NCBI GenBank assembly: GCA_024684375.1
Contig: JAIKWZ010000004.1
Location: forward strand, 1 to 52,533
Direction: 5' to 3'
Length of the DNA: 52,533 bases
Source of the DNA: Clostridiales bacterium
GTDB lineage: Bacteria; Bacillota; Clostridia; Christensenellales; Aristaeellaceae
The notes under the pieces are model-generated. The model ran no database searches. It was not told where the DNA came from and saw nothing but the letters and a program-made list of their open reading frames with translations. Shown one piece after another: positions 41,027 to 49,874 of this stretch. Both the position numbers and the translations under genes were made by a program. Within the stretch, counting starts at the first letter, position 1, and the number at the start of each line of letters is the position of its first letter.

Positions 41027-42890
41027 CGTGCAGGAAAGCGTAAACCGCTTTAGCGAATGAGTCCCCCACTCCTTTTACCCGGGCAATCTCCTCCGCATTT
41101 GCGCTTCTGAGCGCCTCCACAGTCTTAAAATGGCTGAGTATAGCTTTTCTTCTGGCCGGTCCTATGCCCGGCACCTTTTCGAGGCGTGAGGCTATGGAAT
41201 TGGTTTGTCTCAGCTTCCTGTGGTGGGTTATGGCAAAACGGTGGGCCTCGTCTCTGAGCCTCTCAATAAGGTGTAGGGCGGGAGAATGCCTGTCCAGAAG
41301 TATGGTCTCCTCCCTGTCCGGCAGCACGATCTCGTCTACTCGTTCCGCAAGGCCGAACGCGGGTATGGAAAGGCCCAGCTCCTCCAATGCTTCCAGCGCC
41401 TTGTTGAGTTGCCCTCTTCCGCCGTCTATCAAAAGCAGGTCCGGAAGATCCGAGAAGCTCCCGTCCTCCAAAGGCAAGTCCAGCTCTCGGCGCTGTTTTA
41501 TCTCTTCAAGTCCCCGTGTAAAGCGCCGTGTGATGGTCTCTTTCATGGAAGCGAAATCGTTCGCTCCTTCCACGGTCTTGATCTTATAATGCCTGTACTG
41601 ATCGTGGCGGCATTCCCCGTTTATCATTACCACTTCGCTTGCCACGCTCTGCTGCCCCAAAGTGTTGGAAATGTCGTATCCCTCGATCCTTCTTGGCGCT
41701 TCGTCCAGTTCAAGTTCCCACGCCAGTTCGTTAAGCGCGCCAAGCGTACGCTCCAGCAGCTTTTCCCGGCGCGTTTCTATCTTTATACGCGCGTCCTCAA
41801 TATTCTTCTCCGCCATGCGGATGAGCGCGGCTTTGTCTCCCCTCTCAGGTCTGTGCAGCCTGACCTTTCTGCCCGCAGTCTCACTTAGCAGTTGCTCCAG
41901 TGTCTCCCTCTCAGCCAGGTCGATGCCGATCAGCACTTCCCTTGCGGGCGGATTTGAGACGGAGTAGAACTGCGTGACAAAACGGATCAGCGCTTCCTGC
42001 GCCTCTTCCCGCGCCGCGCCCTCAAGGATATGGATAGTTGACGAGATCATTTTGCCGCCCCTGAACAACATCACGTCTGCCAAAATGTCCTCCATGGAAG
42101 GGCTCATGGCAATCACGTCCATGTCGTCCTGACCCGTGGACAGGGTCTTCTGCCGCTGCATAAGGTCGTCCACCGCCCTCAGCTTGTCCCTAAGCAGAGC
42201 GGCGCGCTCAAAGTTCATGCTGTTGGAGGCGGAGAGCATTTTCTGTGTCAGCAGCCTTTTGACTTCCTCGTCATGCCCCGAAAGGAAACGAATGACGCCC
42301 TGAAGGTGAGAGTGATACTCCTCACTGCTCACGTTTCCCGCGCACGGCGCGCAGCATTCCCCCGTCTGATAGTGCAGGCATGGGCGTTCCTTCATTCCCT
42401 CCTTAAGGCTCCTTTTGCAGCTCCTGACCGGGAACACGCTCCTTACTGTGTCAAGCACTTCTCTCACCGCCGAAGCGCCTATATAAGGTCCAAAGTATTT
42501 TGCTCCGTCCCTGAACTGCTCCCTCACGATCTTCAGCGCGGGGAACGGCTCGGAAAGGTCTATACGGATGAACGGGTAGTGTTTGTCATCTTTCAGAAGT
42601 ATGTTATACCTGGGGCGGTAGCGCTTTATCAGATTGCATTCCAGCATAAGCGCTTCCAGTTCGCCGTCGACCAGAACTGTATCGAAGTCGTCGATCTTTT
42701 CCACCATCGCCTTTACTTTAGGCGTATGGTCACGGCTGGACTGGAAATACTGCCTCACACGATTTTTCAGGTTTTTTGCCTTGCCTACGTAAATGACATC
42801 CCCGCCCGAACGCATTATGTAGCAGCCCGGTGATTCGGGAAGGTTTTTTATCTTCCATTTGAGGCTGTCGCTCAACTGCTTTTCCGGCAC
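41007..42890 (-). CDS. uvrC: Excinuclease ABC subunit C
   Basis: 627-residue UvrC, which makes both incisions in nucleotide excision repair. Domains in order: GIY-YIG nuclease (CYIMRSGGDVIYVGKAKNLKNRV near 22-46), the Cys-rich segment C..C..C near 170-185, the UVR/UvrB-binding helix pair around 210-245, the RNase H-like endonuclease half (DLPDLLLIDGGRGQLNKA near 485), and two helix-hairpin-helix motifs at the end (LEKVPGIGPARRKAIL, ARVKGVGDSFAKAV). It starts at GTG 42890, which overlaps the upstream TAG as TAGTG, with AAGGAG upstream. Last gene of the cell-envelope operon. Confidence 0.96.
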   Translation of the reverse strand: MPEKQLSDSLKWKIKNLPESPGCYIMRSGGDVIYVGKAKNLKNRVRQYFQSSRDHTPKVKAMVEKIDDFDTVLVDGELEALMLECNLIKRYRPRYNILLKDDKHYPFIRIDLSEPFPALKIVREQFRDGAKYFGPYIGASAVREVLDTVRSVFPVRSCKRSLKEGMKERPCLHYQTGECCAPCAGNVSSEEYHSHLQGVIRFLSGHDEEVKRLLTQKMLSASNSMNFERAALLRDKLRAVDDLMQRQKTLSTGQDDMDVIAMSPSMEDILADVMLFRGGKMISSTIHILEGAAREEAQEALIRFVTQFYSVSNPPAREVLIGIDLAERETLEQLLSETAGRKVRLHRPERGDKAALIRMAEKNIEDARIKIETRREKLLERTLGALNELAWELELDEAPRRIEGYDISNTLGQQSVASEVVMINGECRHDQYRHYKIKTVEGANDFASMKETITRRFTRGLEEIKQRRELDLPLEDGSFSDLPDLLLIDGGRGQLNKALEALEELGLSIPAFGLAERVDEIVLPDREETILLDRHSPALHLIERLRDEAHRFAITHHRKLRQTNSIASRLEKVPGIGPARRKAILSHFKTVEALRSANAEEIARVKGVGDSFAKAVYAFLHENGPAE

Positions 42891-44281
42891 TATCGCAGCT
42901 CCTTTTTAAGCGTGTTCACCTGCTGGTCCTCAACGGAAAGGTCGCTGTATCTGGCGATATCATAAACGTCCGACAGTTCGCGGGCGCAAGCGGGGTTTAT
43001 CTGCCCTATGGCCTGTCTGGCGGTGAGATGCTTAAGTCCCTGCACGCGGCCTCCATGCCTACGGTACAGGTTTTTGACCAGACGCCTGGCCTTTTCCCGC
43101 GCTGACAGCTTATCCCACGGCGTTTCCCTCTTAAACAGATCCCTGAGTCTGTTCCTCAGCATATCTCTGGCTCGGCGCCGGTTCTCATCACCTTCCATCA
43201 GGTTTTCCTTTTCGTCGTAGTAACCCTGCGTGGCCTGCACGCGGAAGCGCTCAAGCAGTTCCGACAGTTTTTTTGACAGTTTGGACAAACCGGAAAAAAT
43301 CAGCCACAGCGCCCCCAGCCCTACGATCCCGAAAAACGCGATGAGGAAGATCTTGTCGAAAGTGCTTAAGGTGCCGATCTCCTCGTCTGCGGCCGAAATG
43401 GGTTCTGCAAACTGCATACCCGCTTCGCCGCTCATCTGCATTATTTCTTCTAAGTTTCCCTCTGAGACTTCCTTTCCGCCTCTGAGCAGCCACGCGATGA
43501 GGCTCAAAAGCGCCTTTATCTGCGCCCAAACCCACAGCGCGGCGGATTTTATGGGCTTTACAAACGAGGCAGCGGACACCGCCAGCGCAAAGCCTATCAC
43601 TATCCGGCGGTTCTTTCTGATCACGTTTATCGGGGGCTTCCTGTTTTTTGCTTCGCCGCCTGAGTTAAGGGAGAGCCCCTGCCTGTTTAAACTTATGCCG
43701 CCCAGGAACACATAAGCCAGTGCGCAGGCGCCCATAAGGTATTCCATTTCCTGAGAAGGCGTGCCAAAATGCATGACCAGTGCCAGAACGGTGTAATTGA
43801 CAAAGCCAAGCACCACTCCCGGCAGCTGGGTCCATACGCAATCGACCGCCGGCAAAGTCAGCATTGCCGCAAACGCCAGAATCCCCATCGCGCCTGCCAT
43901 CATTGCGTGCTTTATCGTGCTGAAGAACCATTCCGCGGGCAGAATAAACCCTGCCGCCAAAGCCGCGGCCTGCAGCACTATAAACACCGCGAGCCTGATC
44001 GGAAAACGATGTCCCGATTTTACGGTTTCTCTTATCAGTTCCCGGTCGGGATTGGGGTCTGTTTTCCTGGATGCAGCGTAGGATGTCACCTCTTCGATCC
44101 TGTACGAGCCGACATAAGCCGGCAAAAGCGACGCGATCGCGACGATCAGCGTCTGAACGGCAAACCAGACGCAGGCTTTAAGCGGGCTCTCCATAAAAAA
44201 ACTGCCTCCGCCCGCGCAGATCGGCGCCAGGGTAAGCACGCACATTGCGGCCCTGAACAGCATTCTTCCCAGCCGCTTCAT
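42890..44281 (-). CDS. Multi-spanning membrane protein of a MoxR/DUF58 cluster (DUF4129-like position)
   Basis: 463 residues with about eight hydrophobic helices and a long soluble C-terminal tail (about 350-463) rich in Arg and Lys, ending in LVKNLYRRHGG and a helical segment. Such tails occur in the DUF4129/transglutaminase-like partners that follow MoxR and DUF58 genes. There is no transglutaminase Cys-His-Asp triad that I can see. It overlaps DUF58 as ATGA and uvrC by one base. Function unknown; a membrane partner of the MoxR chaperone system is likely from context. Confidence 0.65.
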   Translation of the reverse strand: MKRLGRMLFRAAMCVLTLAPICAGGGSFFMESPLKACVWFAVQTLIVAIASLLPAYVGSYRIEEVTSYAASRKTDPNPDRELIRETVKSGHRFPIRLAVFIVLQAAALAAGFILPAEWFFSTIKHAMMAGAMGILAFAAMLTLPAVDCVWTQLPGVVLGFVNYTVLALVMHFGTPSQEMEYLMGACALAYVFLGGISLNRQGLSLNSGGEAKNRKPPINVIRKNRRIVIGFALAVSAASFVKPIKSAALWVWAQIKALLSLIAWLLRGGKEVSEGNLEEIMQMSGEAGMQFAEPISAADEEIGTLSTFDKIFLIAFFGIVGLGALWLIFSGLSKLSKKLSELLERFRVQATQGYYDEKENLMEGDENRRRARDMLRNRLRDLFKRETPWDKLSAREKARRLVKNLYRRHGGRVQGLKHLTARQAIGQINPACARELSDVYDIARYSDLSVEDQQVNTLKKELR

Positions 44282-45372
44282 CTGATCTCCCTCCCCGACA
44301 GGCTGAGTACCTTCACGGTATTTCCTCTTTGCCTGAGCAGACTGATCTCGCGTTCAACGTCTTCATTCACATAATCCGAAAGAACGAGTATGTCCTCTCC
44401 CCTCACATCCTCAAGTCCGGAGAGAAATGTATGAAAGTTCAGGTCCGGCTTGAGCACGATCCGGGCCATGGTCTCCAGTATGCCTTCAAATTGTGCCTCG
44501 CCCGGCGCGGAGGCAAGGAAAATGCCCGTGGCCGCCTTCTCACGCCCAAGCATTTCCGCGTTGCACGCAAAGCCGGCGCTCATGCCTGACTTGATCGCCC
44601 TTAAGCAAATCCCTGCCGCGAGGCTTATAGCGCGCTCCACGTTTTCCTCCTCGTGCGCGGGCACAGCCGCCCACTGGCGGGGATTGATCTGTATATTCAA
44701 TATCACCAGCGCCTTTGGGTCTGAAGTAAAATCCCTTACCTTTACCTGCAGGTTCTCGCTTTTTGCGCTGGCCTTCCAGTGGATATCCTTAAGGCTGTCT
44801 CCCTGCGCGTAGGGACGTATCCCGCTTACCAGAAAAGGATCCGGCATGATCCAGCGTTTGACCAGTGCGTCGCCAAGGAACTTGTTGGCAGGGTCAGGTA
44901 TATCGTCCATTCCGGGCAGCGCGGGATACACCGTTATCCGGCAGTCCAGATCCAAAAGCCGTGTCGTGTTGTTAAGGCCGAACAGGTCTCCCGCCGTAAG
45001 CGCGACTCCACCCGCATCGAAAACTCCGCGCTTCGCCAGCGTGATGCTGTGATGCCGGGTTATGGCGCACATGGGCGAAAGGAAAAACAGGCTTTTATGG
45101 TACATGCCGCTGGTCTCGTCCTGCTGCTTTTCGCCTTCGTCGGCGCTGAAGACTATCGCCTCCGGTATGCGGCTCTCCGCCCTAAGCCACGGCACGGGAA
45201 ACAGTTTCTCGTTGCGAATACGCTCAATGAGCTCCGTCTGTTCTCCGCGGAACGCGGTTTTTCGAGCAAAAAACCTGCCGTATGTCAGCTTTTTAAAGTT
45301 GAGCCACTTGAACAGCAGCGCCTGGGTCAGCCCAAACACTGCCGTTAGCACAACTAACCAAAGAACGCTCAT
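44278..45372 (-). CDS. DUF58 domain protein
   Basis: 364 residues. An N-terminal membrane segment (about 1-22) is followed by beta-rich sequence and the DUF58 signature GIRPYAQGDSLKDIHWKAS (about 202-220), then a vWA-like C-terminal region. DUF58 proteins are nearly always encoded with a MoxR ATPase and are thought to be its membrane-associated partner. Overlaps moxR as ATGA on its 5' side and the membrane protein gene on its 3' side. Confidence 0.88.
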   Translation of the reverse strand: MSVLWLVVLTAVFGLTQALLFKWLNFKKLTYGRFFARKTAFRGEQTELIERIRNEKLFPVPWLRAESRIPEAIVFSADEGEKQQDETSGMYHKSLFFLSPMCAITRHHSITLAKRGVFDAGGVALTAGDLFGLNNTTRLLDLDCRITVYPALPGMDDIPDPANKFLGDALVKRWIMPDPFLVSGIRPYAQGDSLKDIHWKASAKSENLQVKVRDFTSDPKALVILNIQINPRQWAAVPAHEEENVERAISLAAGICLRAIKSGMSAGFACNAEMLGREKAATGIFLASAPGEAQFEGILETMARIVLKPDLNFHTFLSGLEDVRGEDILVLSDYVNEDVEREISLLRQRGNTVKVLSLSGREIR

Positions 45373-46319
45373 TTCTCAGTTATGTCCTCTGTGGGCACTT
45401 CCGTCATGTCCAGCGCTTCATTTATAGCGGTTTTTGCCGCGTCGCTCATGCCGTATACGCTTTTGAGCGTAAGCCTGTGCGCCAGTACCGGCTGCGCAAG
45501 GGCCTTTATGTCATCGGGAGTAACAAAGCTTCTGCCGTGTATCAGCGCCCATGCCCTGCTGGCGCGCATAAGCGCGATCAGTCCTCTGGGGCTGACGCCC
45601 AAAATGACATTAGTGGCGGCATGCGTATTCAAAACCAGCGCAGACATGTACTCCATGACCGGATCGGAAAGGCTGACGGTTTCGCATTCCCTGCCTGCCT
45701 GGATCAGCTCTTCGCTGCCGCATACGCTGCTCAGCTCCGTCAGAGGGCTTTCACCCAGGAAGCGCTTGAGCATCTCCACGTTCTCAGGGCCCGTAAGTCT
45801 GCCCAGGCTCAGACGCATCAGGAACCTGTCCATCTGCGCTTCAGGCAGAGGGAACGTGCCCTGCGTCTCTACCGGGTTCTGAGTGGCGATGACTATGAAA
45901 GGGCTTGGCAGGCGGCGTGTCTCCCCGTCAATTGTGACCTGCTTCTCCTCCATGCACTCAAGCAGTGCGCTTTGGGTACGCGGAGTGGCACGGTTTATCT
46001 CGTCTGCCAGCAATATGTTTGTGAACACGGGGCCTGGTTTGAACACGAATTCACCCGTAGCCCGATCCAAAACGCTCAAACCTGTCACGTCCGTAGGCAG
46101 CAGGTCCGGAGTGAACTGCACGCGCCTGAACTCCGCGTTGACGCTTTTGGCCAGTGTCTTTGCCATAAGCGTTTTGCCGGTGCCCGGCACGTCTTCCATA
46201 AGCACGTGGCCGCCCGCCAGAATAGCTGTGATAATCAGGTCGATCTCGTAGTCTTTGCCAACTATCACGCGGGACACGTTTTCGCGGATCTCAGTCGCAA
46301 ATTCCTGAACATTCATCAT
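45369..46319 (-). CDS. MoxR-family AAA+ ATPase
   Basis: 316 residues. Walker A is EDVPGTGKT (about 42-50), Walker B is LLADEINRA with sensor and Arg-finger region PRTQSALLECMEE, then sensor 1 VIATQNPVE and sensor 2 GVSPRGLIALMRASRAWA. MoxR ATPases act as chaperones that assemble or activate partner proteins, here probably DUF58 and the membrane protein. ATG 46319 has GGGAGG upstream. It lies 15 bases after the penicillin-binding protein gene. Confidence 0.93.
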   Translation of the reverse strand: MMNVQEFATEIRENVSRVIVGKDYEIDLIITAILAGGHVLMEDVPGTGKTLMAKTLAKSVNAEFRRVQFTPDLLPTDVTGLSVLDRATGEFVFKPGPVFTNILLADEINRATPRTQSALLECMEEKQVTIDGETRRLPSPFIVIATQNPVETQGTFPLPEAQMDRFLMRLSLGRLTGPENVEMLKRFLGESPLTELSSVCGSEELIQAGRECETVSLSDPVMEYMSALVLNTHAATNVILGVSPRGLIALMRASRAWALIHGRSFVTPDDIKALAQPVLAHRLTLKSVYGMSDAAKTAINEALDMTEVPTEDITEK

Positions 46320-46334
46320 CGCACAACCTCCCGA

Positions 46335-47750
46335 TCATAATCCCAGATCTATTGCCTTTTTGAGCGCTTTGGCGGCCATTGGCGCGGCTGTACTGCCGCC
46401 CGAGCCGCCTTGCTCAACAACGACCGCTATCGCGTAGGGATGTTTTTCATCCCCGTAAAGGAAACCCGTGTACCAGGCGTTGGTCTGGCTGTTCTTGTCT
46501 GAAGACGTCTCTGCGGAACCTGTCTTGCCGCAGATGTAGCCATCCGTATAGCCGCTTATGCTCGCCCTGGTCGCCGTGCCGTTCCTGACCGCCTCGTACA
46601 TATACAGCGCCACCTGCCGCGTCAGATCGTCGCTCACGCAGGTTTTATACTCCTTAGCCTGAGTCCTGGATATCAAAAGCCCGGAATGCCGCCTGACCTC
46701 TTTTAGCAGCCTTGGCTCCATCATGACCCCGCCGTTCGCCACCGCCCCGCTGATCATAGCCATGTGCAGCGGCGTCACTGCAGTAGTGCCCTGTCCGAAG
46801 CCCGCCTGTATCAGCTCGCCTTCGCCGTTTGACGCCGCAAGGCAGCTGGAAGCGTACATAAGGACATCGTCAAATTCAAATTCCGTGTTGAACGCGAACT
46901 TTTCCGCCTCCGCTTTGAGCCTTGCTGCGCCCATGCGGTAAGCAAGGGACGCGAATGTGACGTTGCAGCTTTTGGCAAACGCCTCTTTAAGCGTGATCTC
47001 ACCGTGTGAAGTGCCTCCGGCGCAGCGGATAACGCTGCCCGCGAAATTCCATTCGCCCTCGCAGGTGAACTTTTCTTCCAATACCCCGGGGATCGCTTCC
47101 AGCGCGGCTGAAAGAGTCACGATCTTGAACACGGAACCCGGCGCGTAGCGGAACTGCGTCGCCCTGTCGTAATAGGCGGTGTCCTCGACCCATCCTTCCA
47201 TGTTTGCCGGATCGAACGCGGGCAGGGATACCTTGGAAAGGATCTCACCCGTCTTGTAGTTTATGATCGCGCAGGCGCCCCGCGCGCCCTCAGGAAACAG
47301 AGACCGCACGTATTTGTTGAGCTCAGCGTTTACGGTGAGCACTATGTCATAGCCTACCGGGTCGTCGCCCAAAATGGTCTGCAGCGTTTTATCCGCGCCT
47401 GTTTTGTCCGTCATTCCCAGCAGCGTAGTGGCAAAGCGCAATTCCGCTCCCGCAGCGCTCATCCCCTTCTGGTCCCCGATCACATGAGAAAGGGACAGTC
47501 GAGCTTCCCGGTCACTTAAATACTCTCTTTCACCCACCCGCGAGCTGAAAGCCAGGGGCGTCATCGCGCTGTCATACACCGTGCCCTGCAGCGTGGTCTT
47601 GCGCGCCTCCTGTATGCGGGTGTTTTGGGCGCGGTTAAGCCATCTGGTGCCGTTTGCGTTCACGCTTAAGGAAAACACGAGCATGGTCAGAAGGCTCAGC
47701 GCGGTCAGTACCGCGCACATGACCAAGATCTGTCTTCTGATCCGCTTCAC
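46335..47750 (-). CDS. Class B penicillin-binding protein (PbpA/PBP2-like transpeptidase)
   Basis: 471 residues. An N-terminal membrane anchor (about 8-30) is followed by a short pedestal domain and the transpeptidase domain with S206-V-F-K209, S261-C-N263 and K409-T-G411. These are the acyl-enzyme serine and the other two active-site motifs. It cross-links peptidoglycan with its partner glycosyltransferase FtsW/RodA encoded upstream. Starts at GTG 47750 with GGGAGG upstream, overlapping the FtsW stop as GTGA. It is shorter than division FtsI proteins, closer to the PbpA type paired with FtsW in Actinobacteria and Clostridia. Confidence 0.94.
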   Translation of the reverse strand: MKRIRRQILVMCAVLTALSLLTMLVFSLSVNANGTRWLNRAQNTRIQEARKTTLQGTVYDSAMTPLAFSSRVGEREYLSDREARLSLSHVIGDQKGMSAAGAELRFATTLLGMTDKTGADKTLQTILGDDPVGYDIVLTVNAELNKYVRSLFPEGARGACAIINYKTGEILSKVSLPAFDPANMEGWVEDTAYYDRATQFRYAPGSVFKIVTLSAALEAIPGVLEEKFTCEGEWNFAGSVIRCAGGTSHGEITLKEAFAKSCNVTFASLAYRMGAARLKAEAEKFAFNTEFEFDDVLMYASSCLAASNGEGELIQAGFGQGTTAVTPLHMAMISGAVANGGVMMEPRLLKEVRRHSGLLISRTQAKEYKTCVSDDLTRQVALYMYEAVRNGTATRASISGYTDGYICGKTGSAETSSDKNSQTNAWYTGFLYGDEKHPYAIAVVVEQGGSGGSTAAPMAAKALKKAIDLGL

Positions 47751-49084
47751 AGTTTAAGCCTCCCGCCCCTTGATTCAAGGGTATTGAGGTCGTCATACTC
47801 GTCCTTTGCATTCAGGGCGCTCACTCCAAGCACCAGCCCCATAAGCAGCATGCTTCCGCACAGACTGCTGCCTCCCTCGCTGACGAAAGGCAGAGTCACG
47901 CCCGTGAGCGGCACTATGTGCAGGTTGCCCATGACTATGAGCAGCATCTGGCTGGTCAGCTCAAACACGCCTCCGAAGGCCGCCAAAGCGAAAAACCTCC
48001 CTCTGGCACTCATCGCCGCACCGCAGCCTCTTAAAAGTATCAGCACATATACGCAGATTACCGCAAAAGCGAACACGATGCCGAATTCCTCGCATACGGC
48101 GGCAAAAATGTAGTCCGACGCCACCACTGCGACCTTCCTGGCAGCGGAAAGTCCCAGCCCGGCTCCGAACAGTCCTCCGCTGGAGATCGACATCAGCCCC
48201 TGAACGATCTGCCTGCTGTCCTCCCTCTGGCTGTTCCACGGATCGCGCCATATCTCGATGCGCGCGGCAAGATACGAGAAACCTGGGATCCTGTCGGCGA
48301 ACGACACGAACACCGCGCCTACGGCAACAGCCAGCACAAGCGCCGCAAGCGCCAGCTTCCATCGGCCAGTGCCTACGGTAAACATCGCTGTCGTCAGCAT
48401 GAAATACAGCAGCACAGCCCCAAGATCCCTTTGAACAAGCAGTATAACGCACAGCACCGCCGAATAAACAGCATAAACGAACCAGTCGTTGATCCTGCTG
48501 CCTCTTGTAAAGCCGTAAGCCAGTATCACTACGAGCGCGGGCTTGACGAACTCGGATGGCTGCATCTGATATCCTGCCAGCCTTATCCAGCTTTTTGCGC
48601 TGGAAACGGTGGTGAAAGCAAAGGGCATTACCATCAATGCGGCGCATATCGCCATGAGCAGCCAGACCAGCACGCCATTTACGCGTATATAGTGTATCGT
48701 CAGCGCGCCCAACAGCATAAAAGCGCAGCCCAGCGGCAAATAACCCGCCTGTGAAAACGCCTTTGCAGGTGAGGAAAGCGCCGCTCTCAGCGTGATAACT
48801 CCCAGCCCCGCCAGAAAAGCGGTGAGCATTATCAGCCCCCTGTCTGCGTGAATGAGCTTGCTTATGCCGTATGTGAGTGCCCAGGTCCCCAGCGGGAGCG
48901 CCACCGCGATCAGCAGGCTGGACAGGTCAAAGTCCCCGTCCTTAAACGCCATAAGCCCCATGCTCAGGAACTGAAACACCATTATCAGCACCAGCAAAGG
49001 AGTTTCGTATGCGCGGGAGATCAGCTTTCTGTAGGCTTCAATGGCTTTTTTATCGTTTTTGCGGCTAAACAGCCCCATTTTCAT
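47747..49084 (-). CDS. FtsW/RodA/SpoVE-family peptidoglycan glycosyltransferase
   Basis: 445 residues with about ten membrane helices. Family blocks are visible: YQMQPSEFVKPALVVILAYG, VQRDLGAVLLYF, VASDYIFAAVCEEFGIV and PLTGVTLPFVSEGGSSLCGSMLLMG. It polymerises lipid II and needs its class B PBP partner, which is the next gene. Overlaps the FHA-like gene as ATGA on its 5' side. The division, elongation or sporulation assignment is not decidable from sequence alone. Confidence 0.94.
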   Translation of the reverse strand: MKMGLFSRKNDKKAIEAYRKLISRAYETPLLVLIMVFQFLSMGLMAFKDGDFDLSSLLIAVALPLGTWALTYGISKLIHADRGLIMLTAFLAGLGVITLRAALSSPAKAFSQAGYLPLGCAFMLLGALTIHYIRVNGVLVWLLMAICAALMVMPFAFTTVSSAKSWIRLAGYQMQPSEFVKPALVVILAYGFTRGSRINDWFVYAVYSAVLCVILLVQRDLGAVLLYFMLTTAMFTVGTGRWKLALAALVLAVAVGAVFVSFADRIPGFSYLAARIEIWRDPWNSQREDSRQIVQGLMSISSGGLFGAGLGLSAARKVAVVASDYIFAAVCEEFGIVFAFAVICVYVLILLRGCGAAMSARGRFFALAAFGGVFELTSQMLLIVMGNLHIVPLTGVTLPFVSEGGSSLCGSMLLMGLVLGVSALNAKDEYDDLNTLESRGGRLKL

Positions 49085-49575
49085 CCCTTTCTTGTGTATA
49101 CCCGCCTGTATTCAGGCGAAACAGGCCTTGCTGCCCGCCTGATCAGCTTGAAAAAGAAAACCCCCTTGCCCGCCAGCAGTTTTTCGCCCGGCCTGAACAA
49201 GAGTGTATCGCCCCCGCCGTTGAGCCTGTTGACCTTCGCGCCGGGAAGCGGAGTGACCTCCATCATACCGCTGCGGATCTCGTATTCGAAATGCCGCGCT
49301 CTCAGGCCGCAGCCCTTAACAGTAACGTCTGCCCCGCCGGAGCATCCTACGCAGCCGGAACGGGTCAGCGGAAGACGCATGCCCTTGCCCTGCCTGTCTG
49401 CCGGCAGACATGTCATGACCGCTACGGCGGAGTTTTCGTTCTCCATCTTTCTGATACGTGCGGCGCGTCTTAGATCGATATATGTGATATTGGCGCCCTT
49501 AAGCACGATAAGCACTCCCAGCGCAGCCAGAAGATACCTTAAAAGCAGTGCGGCAACCTTGTATGTAGCAGGCAT
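49081..49575 (-). CDS. Membrane-anchored FHA-like domain protein
   Basis: 164 residues from ATG 49575, which follows GGAGGAG closely. One membrane helix (about 8-28) is followed by a basic segment and a beta-rich domain (about 60-155) that resembles a forkhead-associated fold: MRLPLTRSGCVGCSGGADV and LRARHFEYEI, in place of the usual IGR..SRRH pattern. The phosphothreonine-binding Arg and Ser are not clearly kept. FHA genes before ftsW-pbpA are common in Actinobacteria and Clostridia, where they tie Ser/Thr kinase signals to wall synthesis. The FHA call is moderate. Confidence 0.65.
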   Translation of the reverse strand: MPATYKVAALLLRYLLAALGVLIVLKGANITYIDLRRAARIRKMENENSAVAVMTCLPADRQGKGMRLPLTRSGCVGCSGGADVTVKGCGLRARHFEYEIRSGMMEVTPLPGAKVNRLNGGGDTLLFRPGEKLLAGKGVFFFKLIRRAARPVSPEYRRVYTRKG

Positions 49576-49601
49576 ATCTCCTCCGATTGTATGCTGCATG
49601 T

Positions 49602-49631
49602 ATTATATCAAAAACTCCCTGTCGTTTTCAA
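49602..49631 (-). promoter_or_regulatory. Promoter of the FHA-ftsW-pbp-moxR-uvrC operon
   Basis: Minus-strand TTGAAA (49626-49631), 18-base spacer, perfect TATAAT (49602-49607), about 27 bases before the FHA-like gene. Confidence 0.78.
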
Positions 49632-49650
49632 GGTTTAAACAAGCTTTAAC

Positions 49651-49679
49651 TTGACTAATTATATGTCAGGTGTTAAAAT
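49651..49679 (+). promoter_or_regulatory. Promoter of rplJL
   Basis: TTGACT (49651-49656), 17-base spacer, TAAAAT (49674-49679) with an extended -10 TG at 49671-49672. Transcription would begin near 49686, directly at the L10 leader. Confidence 0.85.
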
Positions 49680-49686
49680 ATGCTCT

Positions 49687-49775
49687 GGTAAAAAAGCCCT
49701 GTGCCACAGACAGCGGGTGCGAAAGCGTAAAACGGACGTTTTGTCCGATGCCCGCCGAGGCGCGACGGAAGGTTT
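49687..49775 (+). ncRNA. Ribosomal protein L10 leader
   Basis: The 5' leader before rplJ contains the segments typical of the L10 leader RNA: CCTGTGCCACAGACAGCGG, GGTGCGAAAGC and, after a variable hairpin (AAAACGGACGTTTT), GCCCGCCGAGGCG. The L10-(L12)4 complex binds such leaders to control its own synthesis. Borders are approximate. Confidence 0.82.
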
Positions 49776-49802
49776 TTTCTTGAAATAATTGAAAGAGATT
49801 AC

Positions 49803-49833
49803 CGCCCTTGCGCCCATCGCAGGGGCGTTTATT
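49803..49833 (+). terminator. Attenuator hairpin in the rplJ leader
   Basis: CGCCCTTGCG (49803-49812), loop CCCAT, CGCAGGGGCG (49818-49827), then TTTATTT. It ends about 40 bases before rplJ and fits transcription attenuation by L10-(L12)4, as described for the Bacillus subtilis rplJL leader. Confidence 0.8.
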
Positions 49834-49874
49834 TACCGTCAATATCGCTGGACGGGAATGGAGGTGTCAACATA

